Shown here piece by piece: positions 24,598-34,624 of a DNA stretch of 34,624 nt. The notes beneath the pieces were generated by a model. That model made no database searches, was not told the origin of the DNA, and was given only the letters and a program-made list of their open reading frames with translations. Within the stretch, counting starts at the first letter, position 1. Every line of letters begins with the position of its first letter. Position numbers and translations under genes: made by a program. This DNA comes from JAEUIG01 sp046349775 (GTDB lineage Bacteria; Planctomycetota; Planctomycetia; Planctomycetales; Planctomycetaceae): contig JAXMBS010000058.1 of the NCBI GenBank assembly GCA_046349775.1, forward strand, positions 1-34,624, in the 5' to 3' direction.

Positions 24598-25740
24598 TCA
24601 GGCTGCTCGCGTCTTTCTTCCGAGCGATCCCATGACCTCGTGATACACGTCCAGCGTCTGGTCGAGCATTCGCTGGAGCGTGAACGTCGTGTTCGGGCGA
24701 ATGGCAGGCGAGTGATTCAGGAATGAAATCGTCCGATGCGTGAGCACGTCGACATCGCCATGCGGCACCGCGCCCTCGGGAAGCATGTCGGCCAGGATCT
24801 CGCCGACTCCGCTGTCGTCGAAGCCGATCACCGGCGTTCCCAGGGCCAGCGCTTCCAGTGTCGTCCGCCCGAACGCTTCCGGCGGCTGTGCAGACACGGA
24901 CAGCACCAGCGTCGAAATCGCCATTACGTCGCGGATGTCGCTGCGGTGTCCCGTGAAGACGACATTCTTCAGTCCACGCTCGTTCACCGCCTGGCGCACC
25001 GAGGCCGCGTATTCCGTCCGACGCGGGTCTTCGCCGCCGACGATCAGCCCCATCGCATCGGGCGCCAATTTACGCAGCCGATCCATCAACTCGATGAACG
25101 TGTGATGTCCCTTATAGCGCGTGATTCGTCCTGGCAGCATCACCAGCGGACGCCCCACGGTTTGGGGAAATTCCTGCCGCCACCGCGCGATCCATTCGAT
25201 GCTGGGGCGATACCCACGCGGGAATTCCTGCGGCGCGACGCCGCGATAGATCAGCCGCAGCCGGGACCGGTCGACGTGCGGATAATTCTCTTCGATATAC
25301 CGCTGCACGGTCTTCGAGATGGCGATCACGCGCTCCCCCGAGACCATCACGCTGCTGTACCGGCCGACCGAATACAGACCGTGGCACGTCGTGACGAATC
25401 GTGGCCGTTGCGCCGCCGGCAGCGTCGCCAGCGCCGCCCGGCACAGCCAGGCTGGAATCCTTGAGCGCGCATGCACGATGTCCGCCTGGATCGACTGGAA
25501 CAGATCCCGCAGCGCCCAGGTCCAGCGGAGCGTCGCGGGGGACTTTTTGCCGACCGGCAGCGTGATGTGCTCGATGCCGGCCTGCTCAAGCTGAGTGACC
25601 ATGCGGCCACCGCCGCTGACGACGATCGAACGATATCCGCGTGCGGCAATCGCGCCGCCGACTTCGAGTGTTCCGCGCTCGACGCCGCCGGAGTTCAATT
25701 CAGGCACAACCTGAACAATCGTCAGACGTCGCGACGACAT
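24598..25740 (-). CDS. GT4-family glycosyltransferase
   Basis: The 380-residue GT-B enzyme has the N-terminal glycosyltransferase domain (VPELNSGGVERGTLEVGGAI) and the C-terminal sugar-nucleotide-binding domain (GRITRYKGHHTFIELM, FTGHRSDIRDV). The GT4 Glu-x7-Glu signature is at PEAFGRTTLEALALGTPVIG. Enzymes of this type extend lipopolysaccharide or exopolysaccharide chains. I use the ATG at 25740, which has GGGAGG upstream; a longer in-frame start would add about 68 residues of unconserved, Arg-rich sequence. It leads the likely operon with the ELM1-like and sulfotransferase genes and is divergent from the channel gene. No confident promoter was read in the 237-bp gap. Confidence 0.92.
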   Translation of the reverse strand: MSSRRLTIVQVVPELNSGGVERGTLEVGGAIAARGYRSIVVSGGGRMVTQLEQAGIEHITLPVGKKSPATLRWTWALRDLFQSIQADIVHARSRIPAWLCRAALATLPAAQRPRFVTTCHGLYSVGRYSSVMVSGERVIAISKTVQRYIEENYPHVDRSRLRLIYRGVAPQEFPRGYRPSIEWIARWRQEFPQTVGRPLVMLPGRITRYKGHHTFIELMDRLRKLAPDAMGLIVGGEDPRRTEYAASVRQAVNERGLKNVVFTGHRSDIRDVMAISTLVLSVSAQPPEAFGRTTLEALALGTPVIGFDDSGVGEILADMLPEGAVPHGDVDVLTHRTISFLNHSPAIRPNTTFTLQRMLDQTLDVYHEVMGSLGRKTRAA

Positions 25741-25977
25741 TGCTGCGAGCCTCCCTGCTCGATCGCCGGCGCATGCGCCGCCCCGGCGCAAAACGCATTT
25801 GCGGCGGGGCTTGTATCCGAAATGACCGAACCGGGTCAATCCGCGATGCCCAGCCGCCATGGGGCAACTGGGGTCGATCGAATTCTGGAAAGATGGTAAC
25901 GGGCGTCCTCGAAGAAAATGCCGCGCCGACGGACATCGACGCACGGGCGATCGAACAGGCGGAATCGAGCGACTGAC

Positions 25978-28900
25978 ATGCGAACTTTGAGGCGATTCTC
26001 AAGACAGCCCGTCCGGTTCGGCCTCGCGCTCGCATCGTCCTTGCAGTTTTTGGCACTGTTCCCCGGTCTGCTGCGCTCCCAGGACGTTGCAGCGACCGGG
26101 GCTGCGGGGGCCGGCGCTGCCGCCGTCGCTCCTGATACCGCTCCGGCGGCTCCGATGCCGTCCCCCCCGCCGGCGACTCCGGCCGCAACACTGCCGTCTG
26201 TCGCCGAGCTGACGGCCATGCGGCAGGCCGCCGCCCAGGACGCCGAGCTCGACGATGCCACGCGGATGCAGCTGGACCAGCACTTTGCGAAGGCGCTGGA
26301 GAATTTCCAGGCCGTCGAACAGTCCGAACGTAAGCTGGCGGCGCTGGACAAGGAGCTGGACAGCGCACCGCAGCAGGTCGAGGAGTTTCAGGCCCGGCTG
26401 AGCAGTCCGCCGCCGGCGGAACCGGCGGTTGTTCCTCCGGCAGACGGCACGGTCGAGGGCCTCAGCGCACGGCTCAAAGAAGCAGAAGGGGCCTCGGAAG
26501 CGGCAGAGCAACATTTGCAGGAGATCAAAGCAGAGATCGACCGCCGCACGGCGCGGCGGCCGCAGTTGGGAGACCTGAAGTCACAGGCCGAACAACAGCT
26601 GCAGGAGACAACGCAGGCGCTTGCCGCCCCGGCCCCGGAGGGGGAACATGCACGAGTGACAGCGGCGCGTCTGCTGCGACTGCAAATTCGTCAGCTTCGG
26701 TTGCGGCGCGAACTGGCGCTCCTCGAGCAGGAGGCCCGGACGTACGAAGGGACTGCGAAATCCTGGTCGCTTCAGCAGGACCTGGCCGAACGCGAAGTCC
26801 GCGAGACCGATCGCGCCGTGCAGCAGTGGCAGCAGCGGCTTGTGGAAGCCCAGCGCCAAGAGGCCGAGGAGGATGAACGTCAGGCGCGGCGGGCGTTGGC
26901 TCAGTCGCATCCGTCCGTACGGAAGGAGGCCGAGCGCAACTCGGCGCTGGCCGACCGGAATTCCGGTCTTGTGGAATCACTGCGTGATTCCCAGTTGCGG
27001 CTCGACGCGATCGACGAGGAATTGCAGACTCGCGCCCGGGAGTTTGAGTCGCTTTCCAAACGTGCCGAGGCGGCCAATTTTTCGCCCGCCATCGGCGTGC
27101 TCCTGCGCAATCGGCAGGCGGACCTGCCCGATGCGGATGACTTGCGCCGCGATATTGTCCGGCGACAATCCGCCATCGGTGAACTGAACCTCAGCCTGAT
27201 GGAATGGGACGCCGAGCGTAAGCCATTGATTGACCTGGCCGTCGCGAGCACAAAGGTCATTGCCACTCTGGAGCAGATCCCCGAGTCGATCACCAAGTCC
27301 GACCTGGAGGAGCAGGTCCAATCGCTCCTGGCAGCGCGGCTGAAGCTGCTGGAAGATCTCATCGAGAATGGGCACCAGCAACTCAACCTCCTGGTCCGTC
27401 TCGACAGTCAGCAGTGTCAGCTCGTCACGGCGGTTGACACCGAAGCACAATGGCTCGCTGAACATGTCCTGTGGGTCCGCAGCACGCACGTTGTCGGCTC
27501 GCAGCCGCGGTTGTTTCTGTCGTCGCTATCGCAGCTTCTGGATCAGCGCGCGTGGCGCAGCGCCGGTCGAACTCTGCTGATCGAGTTGTCGAGCAACTGG
27601 CTCTGGTGGACGGCTGCCCTCGCCACTCTTCCCGGCATGTTCGTGCTGAGGCGCCGCGCCAAGCAGGCCATCAGGCGGTTGGGAGAGGTCGCCGCCCGCG
27701 CGAACTGCGTGGACATTATGCCGACGGTCAAGGCGGTACTGCTTACACAGCTCGTCGCCACACACGGCCCGTTGTTCGTCTGGCTGATCGGATGGCGGAT
27801 TAACGCGATTGCTGGCGCCGACGATCTGCTGAAGCCGCTGGGCGCCAGTCTGCAACTGGCAGCGGTGAGCTGGGCGGCAGTCGCACTGTTGCGTCAGATG
27901 TCACAGGGTCACGGCCTGGCAGAAGCGCATTTTGGCTGGCCCCGTCCCGCACTGACCGCTCTGCGGCGGACGACGCGATTCCTGGCGATGGCGACTTTGC
28001 CGCTCGTGGCTCTGGTGGCCTTTGCCGAAGAGATCGGGGAATCGGAGATCGTCGCCACAATCGGTCGGCTCGCCTATCTCGGCGGCATGGCGTGCTTCGC
28101 CTGGGCCATGTTTCGCCTGCTGCGGCCGACAGGGCCAATGCTGCAAGCCCTCAAGACCAACGACACGGCCAGTTCGCTGTACCGCGCGCGCGGCGTGTGG
28201 TTGGCGTTGTTTTTCGCGTTGCCGCTGGTCCTCGCCGGATTGTCGGCGGCCGGTTTCCATTATACGGCGGTTCAGTTCACCGTCGCGCGGCCGCCAGCGT
28301 CATCAGTGCCGTCGTCATTCTGCTGGTAGCAGCGTTTCTGCAACGCTGGCTGCTGCTGACCTATCGCAAGCTCGCGATCCGCCGGAGCCGCGAACGGCGT
28401 GAGCATTTGCTGGAAAGCCGCACACCGAATCCGATCATCCCCCGGTGCCGGAGGTGACTCCCGAGCTCACGCTGATTGACATCAACGCCCAATCGCGCGG
28501 TTGCTGCGGCTCGCAGCGGGCGTCTGTGGCATGATCGCACTGTACCTGATCTGGATCGACGTCCTCCCCGCGCTGGGCTTTCTGCGAGACATTCAGCTCT
28601 GGCAGAACGGCCTCGCGGGACCAGATGACGATGCGTTCACCCGGTGGATCACCGCCGCGGATCTGCTCGTCGGCGTCCTCATCGCCGGCCTGACGTTGCT
28701 CGCTTCGCGAAATCTGCCCGGCATGATGGAAATCGCCCTGCTGCAGCGGCTGCCGCTCGATGCCGGCGCCCGCTACGCCGCCACGACGGTTTCCCGGTAT
28801 GTCATTGTCGTCACCGGGATCGTCTTCGGATTCCGCACAATCGGCGTAGGCTGGTCGAGCGTGCAGTGGCTCGTGGCCGCGATGACCGTCGGCCTGGGGT

Positions 28901-29503
28901 TCGGTCTGCAGGAAATCTTCGCCAACTTTGTGTCGGGCATCATCCTGCTGTTTGAGCGGCCGATCCGCGTCGGCGACCTGGTGACGATTGGCGGCTCCTC
29001 CGGAACCGTCACTCGCATCCAGATTCGCGCCACGACAATTCTCGATTGGGATTACAAGGAGCTGATCGTACCCAACCGTGAGTTCGTCACGGGAAATCTG
29101 GTGAATTGGACGCTCTCCAGCCCGATTCTGAGGATGGTGATCAGGATCAGCATACCCGGCGGCAGCGATGCCCGCCGCGCGACGGAACTCCTCCTGCAGG
29201 CAGCATCCGAGAACCTGCTGGTGCTGGCCGATCCCGCCCCCTCGGCAGTCTTCACGCAGATCGGGGCGAGCTCTCTCGACTTCGAGCTCCGGCTGTATGT
29301 CAGCGGACCGCGGAACTACGACCGCACCCAGCACGAGCTGCACCGCCATCAACGACCTGTTTCGCCGGCACAACTTGGAGCTTGCCTCAACGCAGTATGA
29401 TTTGCGTGTCCGCGCATTGCCCGAGGAAGTGTTGACTCAGCTTTCGCACTTCACCAGGTCGCGCGGGGAGCCGAACTCCGCCGACCAGCGCAACGCCGCC
29501 TGA
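25978..29503 (+). pseudogene. Large MscK-type mechanosensitive channel, four frameshifts
   Basis: Joined across frames this is a protein of about 1,170 residues, similar in size to MscK. It has a signal peptide (GLALASSLQFLALFPG), a long coiled-coil periplasmic region (about 70-500; AEGASEAAEQ, LAEREVRETDRAV), several membrane segments from about residue 540, and a canonical MscS core: VGLGFGLQEIFANFVSGIIL and RPIRVGDLV in frame 3. Single missing bases explain every break: near 28288, 28430, 28495 and 29343. Downstream of the last break the frame ends QRNAA at 29503. Such channels open under osmotic down-shock to release solutes. Whether the breaks are real cannot be told from sequence. Confidence 0.85.
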
Positions 29504-29705
29504 GACCGCCGACAGTGTCCCGGACAGTCGCACCGACCGTCCGCACTTGAAGAACGACGCTTCGAAGGCGGTCCAGGACGCCGGACGCGGTTGGGTGCGG
29601 CAACGCCCGCCCGGTGTGATGCTGTTCGCGTTGCCCGACGGCAACACGGCGGAACAGCCGCAACAGGCGCGCGTCCTAGCGCAACCGCAATCGAGCGGCT
29701 GTTGA
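29504..29705 (+). other. Open frame after the channel stop; possible further C-terminus
   Basis: In the +2 frame relative to the channel stop, TPPETADSVPDSRTDRPHLK and the rest run without a stop to TGA at 29703-29705, with strongly GC-rich third positions. This looks like coding sequence and would join the channel if a further single-base frameshift lay near 29470. I did not recognise the tail, and it could be a chance open frame. Confidence 0.4.
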
Positions 29706-29783
29706 TTCACTCTTGCAATGTGTCCGCTTCCCGATATGAAGAGAGCCGGTGGTTGAACGCGTAAGGCATTCCGGGGGCTGATT

Positions 29784-31109
29784 GTGAAGATTGCAGTCGT
29801 AGGAACGGGATACGTCGGGCTGGTCACTGCCACCTGTTTTGCCGAATGCGGCAACGACGTGATCGGCATCGACAAGGATCCGGCCAAGATCGAGATTCTG
29901 GAATCGGGCCGGCTGCCAATCTATGAGCCCGGGCTGCTTGAACTCGTCCAGCGCAACCGCCGCGAGGGTCGGCTCAAATTCACGACCGATCTGGCACAGG
30001 GCATCGCTCCCGCGCAGCTCATTTTCCTGGCTGTCGGCACGCCGCAGGGGGCGGATGGCTCGGCCGATCTGTCGGCCGTCTGGGCGGTCGGCGAAGCCAT
30101 TGCGCGGCACGCGAACGGGCCGAAGATCATCGTCATCAAGAGCACCGTCCCGGTCGGCACGAATCGCAAGCTGGTCGAGCGGATCGCCGGCAAAACCCCG
30201 CATGCCATCGACGTCGCCAGCAACCCCGAGTTCCTGAAGGAAGGGGCCGCCCTCGACGACTTCATGAAGCCGGACCGTGTCGTCGTCGGCGTGCGACGGC
30301 CGGAAGTCGCCGAAGTGCTTAAGGAACTCTACTCCCCCTATATGCGGACAGAGCGGCCGTTCCTCGTGATGTCGCCCGAAAGCGCCGAGATGACGAAGTA
30401 CGCCGCCAACGCCATGCTGGCGACGAAGATCAGCTTCATCAATGAGATGGCGAACCTGAGCGAGCGGCTGGGCGCCGACATCAACGACGTCCGCCGCGGC
30501 ATCGGCCACGACGTGCGAATCGGCTTCCAGTTCCTGTTCCCTGGCGCCGGCTACGGCGGGAGCTGTTTCCCGAAAGATGTCCGCGCCCTGATCTCGCTCT
30601 CTCGCGAGGTCGGCGCACCGGTGCAACTCATGCAGGCGGTCGACGACGTCAACGAAGCGCAGAAATCGGTCCTGGTGACCAAGGTCCGGCGTCACTTCGG
30701 GGACGCTCTCAAAGAAAAGACGATCGCCATCTGGGGCCTGGCGTTCAAGCCGCGGACCGACGACATCCGCGAAGCGCCCGCCCTCACGCTTATCGACGCG
30801 CTGCTGGCGGCCGGCGCCGCAGTCCGCGTCCATGACCCCGAAGCGATCCCCAACGTGCGGGCAATCTATGGCGACAAGCTCGTCTACTGTGATCGACCCT
30901 ATGGGGCGATTGAAGGGGCGGATGCGCTGGCCATCGTCACCGAGTGGCAGGAGTTCCGGCAGCCCGATTTCGAAGTTATGCGGCGGCTGATGCGTGCGCC
31001 GGTCGTCTTCGACGGCCGTAATCTCTACGACCCGAAGACCATGGCGACGCACGGCTTCACCTACGAAGCCATCGGCCGCGTGACCGCGAAACCGCCAGCA
31101 GCCGGCTGA
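29784..31109 (+). CDS. ugd: UDP-glucose 6-dehydrogenase
   Basis: The 441-residue enzyme oxidises UDP-glucose to UDP-glucuronate with two NAD+. The N-terminal Rossmann motif is VVGTGYVGL (5-13), the central domain has SNPEFLKEGAA and ESAEMTKYAANA, and the catalytic cysteine is Cys261 in GYGGSCFPKD; the C-terminal UDP-binding part has GLAFKPRTDDIREAP. All needed residues are present. The product feeds acidic surface polysaccharides, in keeping with the sulfotransferase and GT4 genes nearby. The start is a GTG with GGGGG six bases upstream, where a CCGGGGGCTGA element overlaps the ribosome site. It is convergent with the decarboxylase gene, seven bases apart. Confidence 0.95.
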   Translation: MKIAVVGTGYVGLVTATCFAECGNDVIGIDKDPAKIEILESGRLPIYEPGLLELVQRNRREGRLKFTTDLAQGIAPAQLIFLAVGTPQGADGSADLSAVWAVGEAIARHANGPKIIVIKSTVPVGTNRKLVERIAGKTPHAIDVASNPEFLKEGAALDDFMKPDRVVVGVRRPEVAEVLKELYSPYMRTERPFLVMSPESAEMTKYAANAMLATKISFINEMANLSERLGADINDVRRGIGHDVRIGFQFLFPGAGYGGSCFPKDVRALISLSREVGAPVQLMQAVDDVNEAQKSVLVTKVRRHFGDALKEKTIAIWGLAFKPRTDDIREAPALTLIDALLAAGAAVRVHDPEAIPNVRAIYGDKLVYCDRPYGAIEGADALAIVTEWQEFRQPDFEVMRRLMRAPVVFDGRNLYDPKTMATHGFTYEAIGRVTAKPPAAG

Positions 31110-31116
31110 CGGTTCG

Positions 31117-32585
31117 CTATGCCTGAGCGGCCAGTTGCAATGCGGTCTGCTCGATGACTTCGACCAGCGCGTCGATATCCGTGGCCTGCGTGCGGTGGTT
31201 GATCACGCACGCTCGCAGCCAGAACTCGCCGCGAATCGTCGTGCTCGACAGAAACGCGGCGCCACCCAGCTGCACCGCTTCCAGCAGCCGCTTGTTGAAC
31301 GCGTCCAGCGCGCTCGCATTGGCGCTCAAACCGGCCGGCACGCTGCGGAAACAGACGATGCTCAAGCTGGGCTCGAGCGCCAGTTCCAGCATGTCAGAAC
31401 TCCGCACCCGGTCCGACAGTCGCTGCGCCAGGTCAAGGTCGTGTTCCACGAGACCGGCATAGCCATCGACGCCGAAGTACTTCAGACACATCCACGCCTT
31501 GAGCGCCCGGAATCCGCGCGTCTGTTGGAAACCGTATTCACTGAACCACGGCAGCCCCATCACACCCACCGCGTTGCCGTCCGTCCGAATGTACGGCGGC
31601 ACCAGGCTGAACGCGTCGCGCATCGCGGTGCCGTTTCGTACCAGGGCCAGCCCCGCTTCGACCGGCACGGACATCCATTTGTGCAGGTCAAGGGCCACGC
31701 TGTCGGCGTCGCGCAGTGGAGACAGTTCGTCACGATACCTGTCGGAAAGAATCGCCGGTCCGCCGTATGCGGCATCGACGTGGAACCAGACGGAGTGACG
31801 CTTGCACAGATCACGAATCTCGTGCAATGGATCGATCGCGCCGGTGCCGGCGGTTCCCGCGCTGGCGGCCACCACGACGGGGACGTGTCCGAGTTGCCGG
31901 TCCTGGTTAATCGCCTGATCGAGCGCGTCGACACGCATTCGGAGTCGGTCGTCAACCGCGATCTGCCGGATGTTGTCGCTGCCAAATCCCAGCACTTCGA
32001 GCGCCTTGCGCAGGCACGTGTGTCCTTCCGCTGAAAGATACGCAATGGCGCGCTGCGGGCGATCCTGCATCCCCGTTTGACGGACGCCGGGCAGTTTGAC
32101 GTGCCGCGCCACTGACAGCCCGGTCAGGCTCGCCATCGAGCTGCCGCTGACGAGCAGCCCCATGCTGCCGTCCTCCGGAAACCCGAGCATTTCCTTGACC
32201 CAGCGAATCACCTGATGCTCGACATACACGGCCGCATGATTGCCACCGGCGACACTGGGATTCATCGCTGCGGCGAGGGCATCGGCGAAGACGCCGATGA
32301 TCGCCGGCGGCGAATTGACCCAGCCGAAGAACCGCGGGTGCCCGTTGCCGAACGGATGCGCCAGCACGTCCTGGCAGAACTCGTCGAGCAGCGCGTCGAC
32401 GTCCTGCCCGGCTTGTGGCAACTGGCGGTTCGCGAAATCCGCAATCAACTCATCGGGACAGGGGCGAAAGACCGGCTGGTCGGATAGACCGGTGAAGTAG
32501 TCGGAGATGATGTCCACGACGCGCTGGCCGACGCGCCGAATTTCGTCGTCGGTCCAGACCCACTTCTGTTCGTCGTGCATCAGCG

Positions 32586-32589
<4 letters not shown>
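31117..32589 (-). CDS. PLP-dependent aromatic-L-amino-acid decarboxylase-like
   Basis: The 490-residue protein is a group II (fold-type I) PLP decarboxylase. Key positions are His190 in SAEGHTCLRKA, Asp272 in WFHVDAAYGG, and the Schiff-base Lys304 in ALDLHKWMSVP. It has the N-terminal HPRFFGW segment of the AADC/glutamate decarboxylase-like branch. Substrate could be Trp, Tyr, DOPA or another amino acid; the sequence does not decide. The GTG start overlaps the DUF1501 stop by GTGA; an ATG three codons on (32580) is an alternative. A cytosolic decarboxylase coupled to secreted DUF1553/DUF1501 proteins is unusual. Confidence 0.92.
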
Positions 32590-34040
<1,451 letters not shown>

Positions 34041-34060
34041 CTTCGTCTCCGAATTCGCAT

Positions 34061-34140
34061 GAATCACCACGGAGTTCACGGAGGACACGGAGTTTTTGGT
34101 CGCGTTTTCTCCGTGCTCTCTGTGAACTCCGTGGTGAATC
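34061..34140. repeat. Intergenic inverted repeat, CACGGAG family
   Basis: The left arm 34061-34092 (GAATCACCACGGAGTTCACG, GAGGACACGGAG) and the right arm 34109-34140 (CTCCGTGCTCTCTGTGAACT, CCGTGGTGAATC) are nearly perfect inverses of about 32 bp around a 16-bp T- and G-rich loop. The arms are loose repeats of the CACGGAG unit. It sits between the DUF1553 and DUF1501 genes of one operon. Confidence 0.9.
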
Positions 34141-34164
34141 AGTTCATTCCATTCGGCGCCATGT

Positions 34165-34624
34165 TCAGCGTTTCATGAACATCTCGTCGAGATTCAGCAG
34201 TACGTTTCCGACCACCGTCCATGCTGCGAGGTCGATCGGATCAGGCGTGCCATCCTTGGCCGTCGCCGAGGCCAGCGTCGCCGCGCGATCAGGTGCGGCG
34301 GCGAGTTCGGCGCGGGCTTTGTTATACAGTGCGGCGAGCCGTTTCCGCTCGACGTCGCTGGGCGGCCGTGACAGGCAGATGCGGAAACCGTACGCCGCCC
34401 GTTCGGCCGTGTCCCCGCTGTGCGACAACATGCGTTTCGCCAGTCCCTGCGCCGCTTCAACGAACACCGGGTCGTTCAGCGTCACGAGCGCCTGTAGCGG
34501 CGTATTGGTTCGCGGCCGACGCAGCGTGCAGACTTCACGATTGGGCGCGTCGAACGTCGCCATCGAGGGATACGGATTCGACCGCCGCCAGGTCGTGTAC
34601 AGCCCGCGACGATAGCGGTCTTCG
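34165..34624 (-). CDS. DUF1553 domain protein, C-terminal part (5' end outside window)
   Basis: The last 152 residues of a second DUF1549/DUF1553 protein are present; the frame is open to the right edge. The segment YRRGLYTTWRRSNPYPSMATF, then DAPNREVCTLRRPRTNTPLQ and ALVTLNDPVFVEAAQGLA, is the DUF1553 hallmark. The short C-terminus ends LNLDEMFMKR, which is typical. It is followed, 124 bp downstream on the same strand, by the DUF1501 gene, the usual order of this pair. The family equivalent at 1-2209 lies on the same strand but is a separate gene. Confidence 0.92.
   Translation of the reverse strand, partial: EDRYRRGLYTTWRRSNPYPSMATFDAPNREVCTLRRPRTNTPLQALVTLNDPVFVEAAQGLAKRMLSHSGDTAERAAYGFRICLSRPPSDVERKRLAALYNKARAELAAAPDRAATLASATAKDGTPDPIDLAAWTVVGNVLLNLDEMFMKR

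Noticed and set aside
28288..29343. Programmed frameshifting in the channel gene
   Set aside because: No slippery heptamer is seen at the breaks, and four separate shifts in one gene make programmed use unlikely; error or decay fits better.
29676..31052. 458-codon minus-strand open frame
   Set aside because: It is antisense to ugd, which is complete and highly conserved.

Overview
The window looks like chromosomal DNA of a GC-rich member of the Planctomycetes. The main evidence is two partial PSCyt1/DUF1549/DUF1553 secreted cytochrome-like proteins, a DUF1501 protein with a Tat-type leader, a DUF1080 protein, a receptor-like Ser/Thr kinase with a planctomycete-style N-terminus, TlpA, LRR and DUF6717-like relics, and many short intergenic inverted repeats. 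I saw no rRNA, tRNA, CRISPR array, insertion sequence, integrase or phage gene.

Layout. 1-2209 (minus): a DUF1549/DUF1553 protein running off the left edge. 2461-5384 (plus): a DUF1080 protein, a HAD phosphatase and a MoxR-like AAA ATPase. 5257-7408 (minus): a decay zone with remnants of an LRR protein, a TlpA-like thioredoxin protein and a DUF6717-like protein. 7583-8902 (minus): a zinc-ribbon membrane protein with a terminator at its stop codon. 9178-10904 (plus): tadA and three small orphan genes. 11009-15295 (plus): endonuclease IV (frameshifted), a membrane Ser/Thr kinase and an RmlD-like reductase. 15366-17504 (minus): an overlapping operon of a DnaJ-like protein, a membrane protein, rnpA and yidD. 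17718-22406 (plus): an exported aldose 1-epimerase, rluB, a threonine-synthase-like PLP enzyme and an enolase-superfamily enzyme, the last two frameshifted. 22610-25740 (minus): a surface-glycan operon of a GT4 glycosyltransferase, an ELM1-family protein and a sulfotransferase. 25978-29503 (plus): a large MscK/MscS-type channel with four frameshifts. 29784-31109 (plus): UDP-glucose dehydrogenase. 31117-34624 (minus): the DUF1553 C-terminus, DUF1501 and a PLP-dependent amino-acid decarboxylase coupled to it.

Themes. Sugar and surface-glycan functions recur: Ugd makes UDP-glucuronate, RmlD reduces nucleotide-linked 4-keto sugars, GT4 and the sulfotransferase would build and sulfate a glycan, and GalM and DUF1080 act on sugars outside the cytoplasm. 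Several gene pairs overlap by GTGA (TM protein/rnpA, rnpA/yidD, DUF1501/decarboxylase), which suggests translational coupling.

Two features stand out. First, many intergenic gaps carry repeats built as two inverted arms, each made of degenerate 7-12 bp units. Several unrelated sequence families share this plan, and in places they run up to or into a start codon. Second, single-base frameshifts interrupt at least five otherwise well conserved genes. These are either errors in the underlying assembly or real decay, and the sequence alone cannot decide. Functions of the affected genes are read across the shifts.
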